Shown here: positions 8,469 to 22,300 of the stretch, in pieces | Numbering within the stretch: position 1 is the stretch's first letter | How the letters are laid out: each line of letters starts with the position of its first letter | Source of the DNA: Lasioglossum baleicum | Lineage: Eukaryota > Arthropoda > Insecta > Hymenoptera > Halictidae | Direction: 5' to 3' | DNA: 64,000 bases | NCBI RefSeq assembly: GCF_051020765.1 | Contig: NW_027469568.1 | Span: 36,099-100,098, forward strand | Program-made: the position numbers and the translations under genes | Notes under the pieces: model-generated | What the model was told of the DNA's origin: nothing | The model's database searches: none | Seen by the model: the letters and a program-made list of their open reading frames with translations, nothing else

Positions 8469-11303
8469 CATGCGCATCCCAAAAAAACTGCGCATGCGCA
8501 TCCCACAAAACCTGCGCATGCGCATCCCACAAAACCTCGCACGTGTTTTTACTCGACTAGCCTGCGGGATGCATCCTCTCGCACGTGTTTTTGCTCGACT
8601 AGCCTGCGGGATGCATCCTCTCGCACGTGTTTTTACTCGACTAGCCTGCGGGATGCATCCTCTCGCACGTGTTTTTACTCGACTAGCCTGCGGGATGCAT
8701 CCTCTCGCACGTGTTTTTACTCGACTACCCTGCGGGATGCATCCTCTCGCACGTGTTTTTGCTCGACTAGCCATGCGCATCCCAGAAAACCTGCGCATGC
8801 GCATCCCACAAAACCTCGCACGTGTTTTTACTCGACTAGCCTGCGGGATGCATCCTCTCGCACGTGTTTTTGCTCGACTAGCCTGCGGGATGCATCCTCT
8901 CGCACGTGTTTTTACTCGACTAGCCTGCGGGATGCATCCTCTCGCACGTGTTTTTACTCGACTACCCTGCGGGATGCATCCTCTCGCACGTGTTTTTGCT
9001 CGACTAGCCTTGCGCATCCCAAAAAACCTGCGCATGCGCATCCCAAAAAACCTGCGCATGCGCATCCCACAAAACCTGCGCATGCGCATCCCACAAAACC
9101 TCGCACGTGCTTTTACTCGACTAGCCTGCGGGATGCATCCTCTCGCACGTGTTTTTACTCGACTAGCCTGCGGGATGCATCCTCTCGCACGTGTTTTTAC
9201 TCGACTAGCCTGCAGGATGCATCCTCTCGCACGTGTTTTTACTCGACTAGCCTGCGGGATGCATCCTCTCGCACGTGTTTTTACTCGACTACCCTGCGGG
9301 ATGCATCCTCTCGCACGTGTTTTTGCTCGACTAGCCATGCGCATCCCAAAAAACCTGCGCATGCGCATCCCACAAAACCTGCGCATGCGCATCCTACAAA
9401 ACCTCGCACGTGTTTTTACTCGACTAGCCTGCGGGATGCATCCTCTCGCACGTGTTTTTACTCGACTAGCCTGCAGGATGCATCCTCTCGCACGTGTTTT
9501 TACTCGACTAGCCTGCGGGATGCATCCTCTCGCACGTGTTTTTACTCGAGTAGCCTGCGGGATGCATCCTCTCGCACGTGTTTTTGCTCGACTAGCCTGC
9601 GGGATGCATCCTCTCGCACGTGTTTTTACTCGACTAGCCTGCAGGATGCATCCTCTCGCACGTGTTTTTACTCGACTAGCCTGCGGGATGCATCCTCTCG
9701 CACGTGTTTTTACTCGACTAGCCTGCGGGATGCATCCTCTCGCACGTGTTTTTGCTCGACTAGCCTGCGGGATGCATCCTCTCGCACGTGTTTTTGCTCG
9801 ACTAGCCATGCGCATCCCAAAAAACCTGCACATGCGCATCCCAAAAAACCTGCGCATGCGCATCCCACAAAACCTGCGCATGCGCATCCCACAAAACCTC
9901 GCACGTGTTTTTACTCGACTAGCCTGCGGGATGCATCCTCTCGCACGTGTTTTTGCTCGACTAGCCTGCGGGATGCATCCTCTCGCACGTGTTTTTGCTC
10001 GACTATCCATGCGCATCCCAAAAAAACTGCGCATGCGCATCCCACAAAACCTGCGCATGCGCATCCCACAAAACCTCGCACGTGTTTTTACTCGACTAGC
10101 CTGCGGGATGCATCCTCTCGCACGTGTTTTTGCTCGACTAGCCTGCGGGATGCATCCTCTCGCACGTGTTTTTACTCGACTAGCCTGCGGGATGCATCCT
10201 CTCGCACGTGTTTTTACTCGACTAGCCTGCGGGATGCATCCTCTCGCACGTGTTTTTACTCGACTACCCTGCGGGATGCATCCTCTCGCACGTGTTTTTG
10301 CTCGACTAGCCATGCGCATCCCAGAAAACCTGCGCATGCGCATCCCACAAAACCTCGCACGTGTTTTTACTCGACTAGCCTGCGGGATGCATCCTCTCGC
10401 ACGTGTTTTTGCTCGACTAGCCTGCGGGATGCATCCTCTCGCACGTGTTTTTACTCGACTAGCCTGCGGGATGCATCCTCTCGCACGTGTTTTTACTCGA
10501 CTACCCTGCGGGATGCATCCTCTCGCACGTGTTTTTGCTCGACTAGCCTTGCGCATCCCAAAAAACCTGCGCATGCGCATCCCAAAAAACCTGCGCATGC
10601 GCATCCCACAAAACCTGCGCATGCGCATCCCACAAAACCTCGCACGTGCTTTTACTCGACTAGCCTGCGGGATGCATCCTCTCGCACGTGTTTTTACTCG
10701 ACTAGCCTGCGGGATGCATCCTCTCGCACGTGTTTTTACTCGACTACCCTGCGGGATGCATCCTCTCGCACGTGTTTTTGCTCGACTAGCCATGCGCATC
10801 CCAAAAAACCTGCGCATGCGCATCCCACAAAACCTGCGCATGCGCATCCTACAAAACCTCGCACGTGTTTTTACTCGACTAGCCTGCGGGATGCATCCTC
10901 TCGCACGTGTTTTTACTCGACTAGCCTGCAGGATGCATCCTCTCGCACGTGTTTTTACTCGACTAGCCTGCGGGATGCATCCTCTCGCACGTGTTTTTAC
11001 TCGAGTAGCCTGCGGGATGCATCCTCTCGCACGTGTTTTTGCTCGACTAGCCTGCGGGATGCATCCTCTCGCACGTGTTTTTACTCGACTAGCCTGCAGG
11101 ATGCATCCTCTCGCACGTGTTTTTACTCGACTAGCCTGCGGGATGCATCCTCTCGCACGTGTTTTTACTCGACTAGCCTGCGGGATGCATCCTCTCGCAC
11201 GTGTTTTTGCTCGACTAGCCTGCGGGATGCATCCTCTCGCACGTGTTTTTGCTCGACTAGCCTGCGGGATGCATCCTCTCGCACGTGTTTTTGCTCGACT
11301 AGC
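8469..11303 (+). repeat. 1539-bp tandem HOR marked by CTATCC junctions
   Basis: Copy 1 is 8469-10007 and copy 2 starts at 10008. Both open with the otherwise rare junction CTATC-CATGCGC and then run through 303-bp and 237-bp blocks. The third block is 4B+5A in copy 1 (327 bp) but 4B+3A in copy 2 (243 bp). The fourth is 3B+9A against 3B+10A. Copies thus differ by whole A units, the pattern expected from unequal exchange within the duplication. Confidence 0.85.
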
Positions 11304-12503
11304 CATGCGCATCCCAAAAAACCTGCACATGCGCATCCCAAAAAACCTGCGCATGCGCATCCCACAAAACCTGCGCATGCGCATCCCACAAAACCTCGCA
11401 CGTGTTTGTGCTCGACTAGCCTGCGGGATGCATCCTTTCGCACGTGTTTTTACTCGACTAGCCTGCGGGATGCATCCTCTCGCACGTGTTTTTGCTCGAC
11501 TAGCCTGCGGGATGCATCCTCTCGCACGTGTTTTTGCTCGACTAGCCATGCGCATCCCAAAAAACCTGCACATGCGCATCCCAAAAAACCTGCGCATGCG
11601 CATCCCACAAAACCTGCGCATGCGCATCCCACAAAACCTCGCACGTGTTTTTACTCGACTAGCCTGCGGGATGCATCCTCTCGCACGTGTTTTTGCTCGA
11701 CTAGCCTGCGGGATGCATCCTCTCGCACGTGTTTTTGCTCGACTAGCCATGCGCATCCCAAAAAACCTGCGCATGCGCATCCCAAAAAACCTGCGCATGC
11801 GCATCCCACAAAACCTCGCACGTGTTTTTACTCGACTAGCCTGCGGGATGCATCCTCTCGCACGTGTTTTTACTCGACTAGCCTGCGGGATGCATCCTCT
11901 CGCACGTGTTTTTGCTCGACTAGCCATGCGCATCCTAAAAAACCTGCACATGCGCATCCCAAAAAATCTGCGCATGCGCATCCCACAAAACCTGCGCATG
12001 CGCATCCCACAAAACCTCGCACGTGTTTGTGCTCGACTAGCCTGCGGGATGCATCCTTTCGCACGTGTTTTTACTCGACTAGCCTGCGGGATGCATCCTC
12101 TCGCACGTGTTTTTGCTCGACTAGCCTGCGGGATGCATCCTCTCGCACGTGTTTTTGCTCGACTAGCCATGCGCATCCCAAAAAACCTGCACATGCGCAT
12201 CCCAAAAAACCTGCGCATGCGCATCCCACAAAACCTGCGCATGCGCATCCCACAAAACCTCGCACGTGTTTTTACTCGACTAGCCTGCGGGATGCATCCT
12301 CTCGCACGTGTTTTTGCTCGACTAGCCTGCGGGATGCATCCTCTCGCACGTGTTTTTGCTCGACTAGCCATGCGCATCCCAAAAAACCTGCGCATGCGCA
12401 TCCCAAAAAACCTGCGCATGCGCATCCCACAAAACCTCGCACGTGTTTTTACTCGACTAGCCTGCGGGATGCATCCTCTCGCACGTGTTTTTGCTCGACT
12501 AGC
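11304..12503 (+). repeat. 621-bp tandem HOR
   Basis: 11304-11924 (blocks 243, 201, 177) and 11925-12503 (243, 201, 135) are direct copies. Both contain the CpG-transition B form GCACATG and an A reading GTTTGTGCTCG followed by CCTTTCGC. The second copy is one A unit shorter at its end and has CCTAAAAAAC plus AAAAATCTG in its first B units. The same pair lies at 25499-26699 in the second 15-kb copy. Confidence 0.85.
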
Positions 12504-13085
12504 CATGCGCATCCCAAAAAACCTGCACATGCGCATCCCACAAAACCTGCGCATGCGCATCCCACAAAACCTCGCACGTGTTTTTACTCGACTAGCCTGC
12601 GGGATGCATCCTCTCGCACGTGTTTTTGCTCGACTAGCCTGCGGGATGCATCCTCTCGCACGTGTTTTTGCTCGACTAGCCTGCGGGATGCATCCTCTCG
12701 CACGTGTTTTTACTCGACTAGCCTGCAGGATGCATCCTCTCGCACGTGTTTTTGCTCGACTAGCCTGCGGGATGCATCCTCTCGCACGTGTTTTTACTCG
12801 ACTACCCTGCGGGATGCATCCTCTCGCACGTGTTTTTGCTCGACTAGCCATGCGCATCCCAAAAAACCTGCGCATGCGCATCCCACAAAACCTCGCACGT
12901 GTTTTTGCTCGACTAGCCTGCGGGATGCATCCTCTCGCACGTGTTTTTGCTCGACTAGCCTGCGGGATGCATCCTCTCGCACGTGTTTTTACTCGACTAG
13001 CCTGCGGGATGCATCCTCTCGCACGTGTTTTTACTCGACTAGCCTGCGGGATGCATCCTCTCGCACGTGTTTTTGCTCGACTAGC

Positions 13086-14192
13086 CATGCGCATCCCAAA
13101 AAACCTGCGCATGCGCATCCCACAAAACCTGCGCATGCGCATCCCACAAAACCTGCGCATGCGCATCCCACAAAACCTGCGCATGCGCATCCCACAAAAC
13201 CTCGCACGTGTTTTTACTCGACTAGCCTGCGGGATGCATCCTCTCGCACGTGTTTTTGCTCGACTAGCCTGCGGGATGCATCCTCTCGCACGTGTTTTTG
13301 CTCGACTAGCCTGCGGGATGCATCCTCTCGCACGTGTTTGTGCTCGACTAGCCTGCGGAATGCATCCTCTCGCACGTGTTTTTACTCGACTAGCCTGCGG
13401 GATGCATCCTCTCGCACGTGTTTTTGCTCGACTAGCCTGCGGGATGCATCCTCTCGCACGTGTTTTTGCTCGACTAGCCTGCGGGATGCATCCTCTCGCA
13501 CGTGTTTTTACTCGACTAGCCTGCAGGATGCATCCTCTCGCACGTGTTTTTACTCGACTAGCCTGCGGGATGCATCCTCTCGCACGTGTTTTTACTCGAC
13601 TACCCTGCGGGATGCATCCTCTCGCACGTGTTTTTGCTCGACTAGCCTGCGGGATGCATCCTCTCGCACGTGTTTGTGCTCGACTAGCCTGCGGGATGCA
13701 TCCTCTCGCACGTGTTTTTACTCGACTAGCCTGCGGGATGCATCCTCTCGCACGTGTTTTTGCTCGACTAGCCTGCGGGATGCATCCTCTCGCACGTGTT
13801 TTTGCTCGACTAGCCTGCGGGATGCATCCTCTCGCACGTGTTTTTACTCGACTAGCCTGCGGGATGCATCCTCTCGCACGTGTTTTTGCTCGACTAGCCT
13901 GCGGGATGCATCCTCTCGCACGTGTTTTTGCTCGACTAGCCTGCGGGATGCATCCTCTCGCACGTGTTTTTACTCGACTAGCCTGCAGGATGCATCCTCT
14001 CGCACGTGTTTTTACTCGACTAGCCTGCGGGATGCATCCTCTCGCACGTGTTTTTACTCGACTAGCCTGCGGGATGCATCCTCTCGCACGTGTTTTTGCT
14101 CGACTAGCCTGCGGGATGCATCCTCTCGCACGTGTTTTTGCTCGACTAGCCTGCGGGATGCATCCTCTCGCACGTGTTTTTGCTCGACTAGC
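13086..14192 (+). repeat. Longest A run: 5 B + 23 A block (1107 bp)
   Basis: The block starts with five B and then runs 23 consecutive A units before the next junction at 14193. Most other blocks have one to ten A. Within the run an internal periodicity is visible: the unit GTTTGTGCTCG recurs, with base-16 G pairs, a base-31 A unit and one TACCC unit between. This indicates that the run grew by duplication of subgroups of A and not by single-unit slippage. The equivalent run in the second large copy is 27281-28387. Confidence 0.85.
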
Positions 14193-16393
14193 CATGCGCA
14201 TCCCAAAAAACCTGCGCATGCGCATCCCAAAAAATCTGCGCATGCGCAACCCACAAAACCTGCGCATGCGCATCCCACAAAACCTCGCACGTGTTTGTGC
14301 TCGACTAGCCTGCGGGATGCATCCTTTCGCACGTGTTTTTACTCGACTAGCCTGCGGGATGCATCCTCTCGCACGTGTTTCTGCTCGACTAGCCTGCGGG
14401 ATGCATCCTCTCGCACGTGTTTTTGCTCGACTAGCCTGCGGGATGCATCCTCTCGCACGTGTTTTTGCTCGACTAGCTTGCGGGATGCATCCTCTCGCAC
14501 GTGTTTTTGCTCGACTAGCCATGCGCATCCCAAAAAACCTGCGCATGCGCATCCCAAAAAATCTGCGCATGCGCATCCCACAAAACCTGCGCATGCGCAT
14601 CCCACAAGACCTCGCACGTGTTTTTACTCGACTAGCCTGCGGGATGCATCCTCTCGCACGTGTTTTTGCTCGACTAGCCTGCGGGATGCATCCTCTCGCA
14701 CGTGTTTTTGCTCGACTAGCCATGCGCATCCCAAAAAACCTGCGCATGCGCATCCCACAAAACCTCGCACGTGTTTTTACTCGACTAGCCTGCGGGATGC
14801 ATCCTCTCGCACGTGTTTTTACTCGACTAGCCTGCGGGATGCATCCTCTCGCACGTGTTTTTGCTCGACTAGCCATGCGCATCCCAAAAAACCTGCACAT
14901 GCGCATCCCAAAAAATCTGCGCATGCGCATCCCACAAAACCTGCGCATGCGCATCCCACAAAACCTCGCACGTGTTTGTGCTCGACTAGCCTGCGGGATG
15001 CATCCTTTCGCACGTGTTTTTACTCGACTAGCCTGCGGGATGCATCCTCTCGCACGTGTTTTTGCTCGACTAGCCTGCGGGATGCATCCTCTCGCACGTG
15101 TTTTTGCTCGACTAGCCATGCGCATCCCAAAAAACCTGCACATGCGCATCCCAAAAAACCTGCGCATGCGCATCCCACAAAACCTGCGCATGCGCATCCC
15201 ACAAAACCTCGCACGTGTTTTTACTCGACTAGCCTGCGGGATGCATCCTCTCGCACGTGTTTTTGCTCGACTAGCCTGCGGGATGCATCCTCTCGCACGT
15301 GTTTTTGCTCGACTAGCCATGCGCATCCCAAAAAACCTGCGCATGCGCATCCCACAAAACCTCGCACGTGTTTTTACTCGACTAGCCTGCGGGATGCATC
15401 CTCTCGCACGTGTTTTTACTCGACTAGCCTGCGGGATGCATCCTCTCGCACGTGTTTTTGCTCGACTAGCCATGCGCATCCCAAAAAACCTGCACATGCG
15501 CATCCCAAAAAACCTGCGCATGCGCATCCCACAAAACCTGCGCATGCGCATCCCACAAAACCTCCCACGTGTTTTTACTCGACTAGCCTGCGGGATGCAT
15601 CCTCTCGCACGTGTTTTTGCTCGGCTAGCCTGCGGGATGCATCCTCTCGCACGTGTTTTTGCTCGACTAGCCATGCGCATCCCAAAAAACCTGCGCATGC
15701 GCATCCCACAAAACCTGCGCATGCGCATCCCACAAAACCTCGCACGTGTTTGTGCTCGACTAGCCTGCGGGATGCATCCTTTCGCACGTGTTTTTACTCG
15801 ACTAGCCTGCGGGATGCATCCTCTCGCACGTGTTTTTACTCGACTAGCCTGCGGGATGCATCCTCTCGCACGTGTTTTTACTCGACTACCCTGCGGGATG
15901 CATCCTCTCGCACGTGTTTTTGCTCGACTAGCCATGCGCATCCCAAAAAACCTGCGCATGCGCATCCCACAAAACCTGCGCATGCGCATCCCACAAAACC
16001 TCGCACGTGTTTTTACTCGACTAGCCTGCAGGATGCTTCCTCTCGCACGTGTTTTTACTCGACTAGCCTGCGGGATGCATCCTCTCGCACGTGTTTTTAC
16101 TCGACTACCCTGCGGGATGCATCCTCTCGCATGTGTTTTTGCTCGACTAGCCATGCGCATCCCAAAAAACCTGCGCATGCGCATCCCACAAAACCTGCGT
16201 ATGCGCATCCCACAAAACCTGCGCATGCGCATCCCACAAAACCTCGCACGTGTTTTTACTCGACTAGCCTGCGGGATGCATCCTCTCGCACGTGTTTTTA
16301 CTCGACTAGCCTGCGGGATGCATCCTCTCGCACGTGTTTTTACTCGACTACCCTGCGGGATGCATCCTCTCGCACGTGTTTTGCTCGACTAGC

Positions 16394-19300
16394 CATGCGC
16401 ATCCCATAAAACCTGCGCATGCGCATCCCACAAAACCTGCGCATGCGCATCCCACAAAACCTGCGCATGCGCATCCCACAAAACCTCGCACGTGTTTTTA
16501 CTCGACTAGCCTGCGGGATGCATCCTCTCGCACGTGTTTTTACTCGACTACCCTGCGGGATGCATCCTCTCGCACGTGTTTTTGCGCGACTAGCCTGCGG
16601 GATGCATCCTCTCGCACGTGTTTTTGCTCGACTAGGCATGCGCATCCCAAAAAACCTGCGCATGCGCATCCCACAAAACCTGCGCATGCGCATCCCACAA
16701 AACCTCGCACGTGTTTTTACTCGACTAGCCTGCGGGATGCATCCTCTCGCACGTGTTTTTACTCGACTAGCCTGCGGGATGCATCCTCTCGCACGTGTTT
16801 TTACTCGACTAGCCTGCGGGATGCATCGTCTCGCACGTGTTTTTGCTCGACTAGCCTGCGGGATGCATCCTCTCGCACGTGTTTTTACTCGACTAGCCTG
16901 CGGGATGCATCCTCTCGCACGTGTTTTTACTCGACTAGCCTGCGGGATGCATCCTCTTGCACGTGTTTTTACTCGACTAGCCTGCGGGATGCATCCTCTC
17001 GCACGTGTTTTTGCTCGACTAGGCATGCGCATCCCAAAAAAACTGCGCATGCGCATCCCACAAAACCTCGCACGTGTTTTTACTCGACTAGCCTGCGGGA
17101 TGCATCCTCTCGCACGTGTTTTTGCTCGACTAGCCTGCGGGATGCATCCTCTCGCACGTGTTTTTACTCGACTAGCCTGCGGGATGCATCCTCTCGCACG
17201 TGTTTTTACTCGACTAGCCTGCGGGATGCATCCTCTCGCACGTGTTTTTACTCGACTACCCTGCGGGATGCATCCTCTCGCACGTGTTTTTGCTCGACTA
17301 GCCATGCGCATCCCAGAAAACCTGCGCATGCGCATCCCACAAAACCTCGCACGTGTTTTTACTCGACTAGCCTGCGGGATGCATCCTCTCGCACGTGTTT
17401 TTGCTCGACTAGCCTGCGGGATGCATCCTCTCGCACGTGTTTTTGCTCGACTAGCCATGCGCATCCCAAAAAACCTGCACATGCGCATCCCAAAAAACCT
17501 GCGCATGCGCATCCCACAAAACCTGCGCATGCGCATCCCACAAAACCTCGCACGTGTTTTTACTCGACTAGCCTGCGGGATGCATCCTCTCGCACGTGTT
17601 TTTGCTCGACTAGCCTGCGGGATGCATCCTCTCGCACGTGTTTTTGCTCGACTAGCCATGCGCATCCCAAAAAACCTGCGCATGCGCATCCCACAAAACC
17701 TCGCACGTGTTTTTACTCGACTAGCCTGCGGGATGCATCCTCTCGCACGTGTTTTTACTCGACTAGCCTGCGGGATGCATCCTCTCGCACGTGTTTTTGC
17801 TCGACTAGCCATGCGCATCCCAAAAAACCTGCACATGCGCATCCCAAAAAACCTGCGCATGCGCATCCCACAAAACCTGCGCATGCGCATCCCACAAAAC
17901 CTCCCACGTGTTTTTACTCGACTAGCCTGCGGGATGCATCCTCTCGCACGTGTTTTTGCTCGGCTAGCCTGCGGGATGCATCCTCTCGCACGTGTTTTTG
18001 CTCCACTAGCCATGCGCATCCCAAAAAACCTGCGCATGCGCATCCCACAAAACCTGCGCATGCGCATCCCACAAAACCTCGCACGTGTTTGTGCTCGACT
18101 AGCCTGCGGGATGCATCCTTTCGCACGTGTTTTTACTCGACTAGCCTGCGGGATGCATCCTCTCGCACGTGTTTTTACTCGACTAGCCTGCGGGATGCAT
18201 CCTCTCGCACGTGTTTTTACTCGACTACCCTGCGGGATGCATCCTCTCGCACGTGTTTTTGCTCGACTAGCCATGCGCATCCCAAAAAACCTGCGCATGC
18301 GCATCCCACAAAACCTGCGCATGCGCATCCCACAAAACCTCGCACGTGTTTTTACTCGACTAGCCTGCAGGATGCTTCCTCTCGCACGTGTTTTTACTCG
18401 ACTAGCCTGCGGGATGCATCCTCTCGCACGTGTTTTTACTCGACTACCCTGCGGGATGCATCCTCTCGCATGTGTTTTTGCTCGACTAGCCATGCGCATC
18501 CCAAAAAACCTGCGCATGCGCATCCCACAAAACCTGCGTATGCGCATCCCACAAAACCTGCGCATGCGCATCCCACAAAACCTCGCACGTGTTTTTACTC
18601 GACTAGCCTGCGGGATGCATCCTCTCGCACGTGTTTTTACTCGACTAGCCTGCGGGATGCATCCTCTCGCACGTGTTTTTACTCGACTACCCTGCGGGAT
18701 GCATCCTCTCGCACGTGTTTTGCTCGACTAGCCATGCGCATCCCATAAAACCTGCGCATGCGCATCCCACAAAACCTGCGCATGCGCATCCCACAAAACC
18801 TCGCACGTATTTTTACTCGACTAGCCTGCGGGATGCATCCTCTCGCACGTGTTTTTACTCGACTAGCCTGCGGGATGCATCCTCTCGCACGTGTTTTTAC
18901 TCGACTACCCTGCGGGATGCATCCTCTCGCACGTGTTTTTGCGCGACTAGCCTGCGGGATGCATCCTCTCGCACGTGTTTTTGCTCGACTAGGCATGCGC
19001 ATCCCAAAAAACCTGCGCATGCGCATCCCACAAAACCTGCGCATGCGCATCCCACAAAACCTCGCACGTGTTTTTACTCGACTAGCCTGCGGGATGCATC
19101 CTCTCGCACGTGTTTTTACTCGACTAGCCTGCGGGATGCATCCTCTCGCACGTGTTTTTACTCGACTAGCCTGCGGGATGCATCGTCTCGCACGTGTTTT
19201 TGCTCGACTAGCCTGCGGGATGCATCCTCTCGCACGTGTTTTTACTCGACTAGCCTGCGGGATGCATCCTCTCGCACGTGTTTTTACTCGACTAGCCTGC

Positions 19301-22300
19301 GGGATGCATCCTCTTGCACGTGTTTTTACTCGACTAGCCTGCGGGATGCATCCTCTCGCACGTGTTTTTGCTCGACTAGGCATGCGCATCCCAAAAAAAC
19401 TGCGCATGCGCATCCCACAAAACCTCGCACGTGTTTTTACTCGACTAGCCTGCGGGATGCATCCTCTCGCACGTGTTTTTGCTCGACTAGCCTGCGGGAT
19501 GCATCCTCTCGCACGTGTTTTTACTCGACTAGCCTGCGGGATGCATCCTCTCGCACGTGTTTTTACTCGACTAGCCTGCGGGATGCATCCTCTCGCACGT
19601 GTTTTTACTCGACTACCCTGCGGGATGCATCCTCTCGCACGTGTTTTTGCTCGACTAGCCATGCGCATCCCAGAAAACCTGCGCATGCGCATCCCACAAA
19701 ACCTCGCACGTGTTTTTACTCGACTAGCCTGCGGGATGCATCCTCTCGCACGTGTTTTTGCTCGACTAGCCTGCGGGATGCATCCTCTCGCACGTGTTTT
19801 TACTCGACTAGCCTGCGGGATGCATCCTCTCGCACGTGTTTTTACTCGACTACCCTGCGGGATGCATCCTCTCGCACGTGTTTTTGCTCGACTAGCCTTG
19901 CGCATCCCAAAAAACCTGCGCATGCGCATCCCACAAAACCTGCGCATGCGCATCCCACAAAACCTCGCACGTGTTTTTAGTCGACTAGCCTGCGGGATGC
20001 ATCCTCTCGCACGTGTTTTTACTCGACTAGCCTGCGGGATGCATCCTCTCGCACGTGTTTTTGCTCGACTAGCCTGCGGGATGCATCCTCTCGCACGTGT
20101 TTTTGCTCGACTAGCCTGCGGGATGCATCCTCTCGCACGTGTTTTTACTCGACTAGCCTGCAGGATGCATCCTCTCGCACGTGTTTTTACTCGACTAGCC
20201 TGCGGGATGCATCCTCTCGCACGTGTTTTTACTCGACTAGCCTGCGGGATGCATCCTCTCGCACGTGTTTTTGCTCGACTAGCCTGCGGGATGCATCCTC
20301 TCGCACGTGTTTTTGCTCGACTAGCCTGCGGGATGCATCCTCTCGCACGTGTTTTTGCTCGACTAGCCATGCGCATCCCAAAAAACCTGCGCATGCGCAT
20401 CCCAAAAAATCTGCGCATGCGCAACCCACAAAACCTGCGCATGCGCATCCCACAAAACCTCGCACGTGTTTGTGCTCGACTAGCCTGCGGGATGCATCCT
20501 TTCGCACGTGTTTTTACTCGACTAGCCTGCGGGATGCATCCTCTCGCACGTGTTTCTGCTCGACTAGCCTGCGGGATGCATCCTCTCGCACGTGTTTTTG
20601 CTCGACTAGCCTGCGGGATGCATCCTCTCGCACGTGTTTTTGCTCGACTAGCCTGCGGGATGCATCCTCTCGCACGTGTTTTTGCTCGACTAGCCATGCG
20701 CATCCCAAAAAACCTGCGCATGCGCATCCCAAAAAATCTGCGCATGCGCATCCCACAAAACCTGCGCATGCGCATCCCACAAGACCTCGCACGTGTTTTT
20801 ACTCGACTAGCCTGCGGGATGCATCCTCTCGCACGTGTTTTTGCTCGACTAGCCTGCGGGATGCATCCTCTCGCACGTGTTTTTGCTCGACTAGCCATGC
20901 GCATCCCAAAAAACCTGCGCATGCGCATCCCACAAAACCTCGCACGTGTTTTTACTCGACTAGCCTGCGGGATGCATCCTCTCGCACGTGTTTTTACTCG
21001 ACTAGCCTGCGGGATGCATCCTCTCGCACGTGTTTTTGCTCGACTAGCCATGCGCATCCCAAAAAACCTGCACATGCGCATCCCAAAAAATCTGCGCATG
21101 CGCATCCCACAAAACCTGCGCATGCGCATCCCACAAAACCTCGCACGTGTTTGTGCTCGACTAGCCTGCGGGATGCATCCTTTCGCACGTGTTTTTACTC
21201 GACTAGCCTGCGGGATGCATCCTCTCGCACGTGTTTTTGCTCGACTAGCCTGCGGGATGCATCCTCTCGCACGTGTTTTTGCTCGACTAGCCATGCGCAT
21301 CCCAAAAAACCTGCACATGCGCATCCCAAAAAACCTGCGCATGCGCATCCCACAAAACCTGCGCATGCGCATCCCACAAAACCTCGCACGTGTTTTTACT
21401 CGACTAGCCTGCGGGATGCATCCTCTCGCACGTGTTTTTGCTCGACTAGCCTGCGGGATGCATCCTCTCGCACGTGTTTTTGCTCGACTAGCCATGCGCA
21501 TCCCAAAAAACCTGCGCATGCGCATCCCACAAAACCTCGCACGTGTTTTTACTCGACTAGCCTGCGGGATGCATCCTCTCGCACGTGTTTTTACTCGACT
21601 AGCCTGCGGGATGCATCCTCTCGCACGTGTTTTTGCTCGACTAGCCATGCGCATCCCAAAAAACCTGCACATGCGCATCCCAAAAAACCTGCGCATGCGC
21701 ATCCCACAAAACCTGCGCATGCGCATCCCACAAAACCTCCCACGTGTTTTTACTCGACTAGCCTGCGGGATGCATCCTCTCGCACGTGTTTTTGCTCGGC
21801 TAGCCTGCGGGATGCATCCTCTCGCACGTGTTTTTGCTCGACTAGCCATGCGCATCCCAAAAAACCTGCGCATGCGCATCCCACAAAACCTGCGCATGCG
21901 CATCCCACAAAACCTCGCACGTGTTTGTGCTCGACTAGCCTGCGGGATGCATCCTTTCGCACGTGTTTTTACTCGACTAGCCTGCGGGATGCATCCTCTC
22001 GCACGTGTTTTTACTCGACTAGCCTGCGGGATGCATCCTCTCGCACGTGTTTTTACTCGACTACAGTGCGGGATGCATCCTCTCGCACGTGTTTTTGCTC
22101 GACTAGCCATGCGCATCCCAAAAAACCTGCGCATGCGCATCCCACAAAACCTGCGCATGCGCATCCCACAAAACCTCGCACGTGTTTTTACTCGACTAGC
22201 CTGCAGGATGCTTCCTCTCGCACGTGTTTTTACTCGACTAGCCTGCGGGATGCATCCTCTCGCACGTGTTTTTACTCGACTACCCTGCGGGATGCATCCT

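Larger units (their letters stand above)
8172..16409. other. Three coextensive open frames over 8.2 kb, judged non-coding
   Basis: Forward frames 7984-16392 (2802 codons) and 8208-16409 (2733 codons) and a reverse frame 8172-16232 (2686 codons) are open over the same DNA. The translations are strict 14- and 8-residue repeats, for example RVFTRLACGMHPLA and MRIPQNLR. No frame is favoured: the common variants (A/G at base 16, G/A at base 31, G/C at base 25) change amino acids freely. No ribosome context, intron or domain is visible. The openness follows from unit lengths of 42, 24 and 45. A gene finder will probably call these; I do not. Confidence 0.85.

Noticed and set aside
7984..16392. Very long forward open frame (2802 codons), and similar frames at 24069-31376, 53905-58293 and 58302-61376
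   Set aside because: The translation is only the satellite monomers read in phase. Equally long frames lie on the other strand and in a second forward frame. No frame is conserved over the others, so I do not call a protein.
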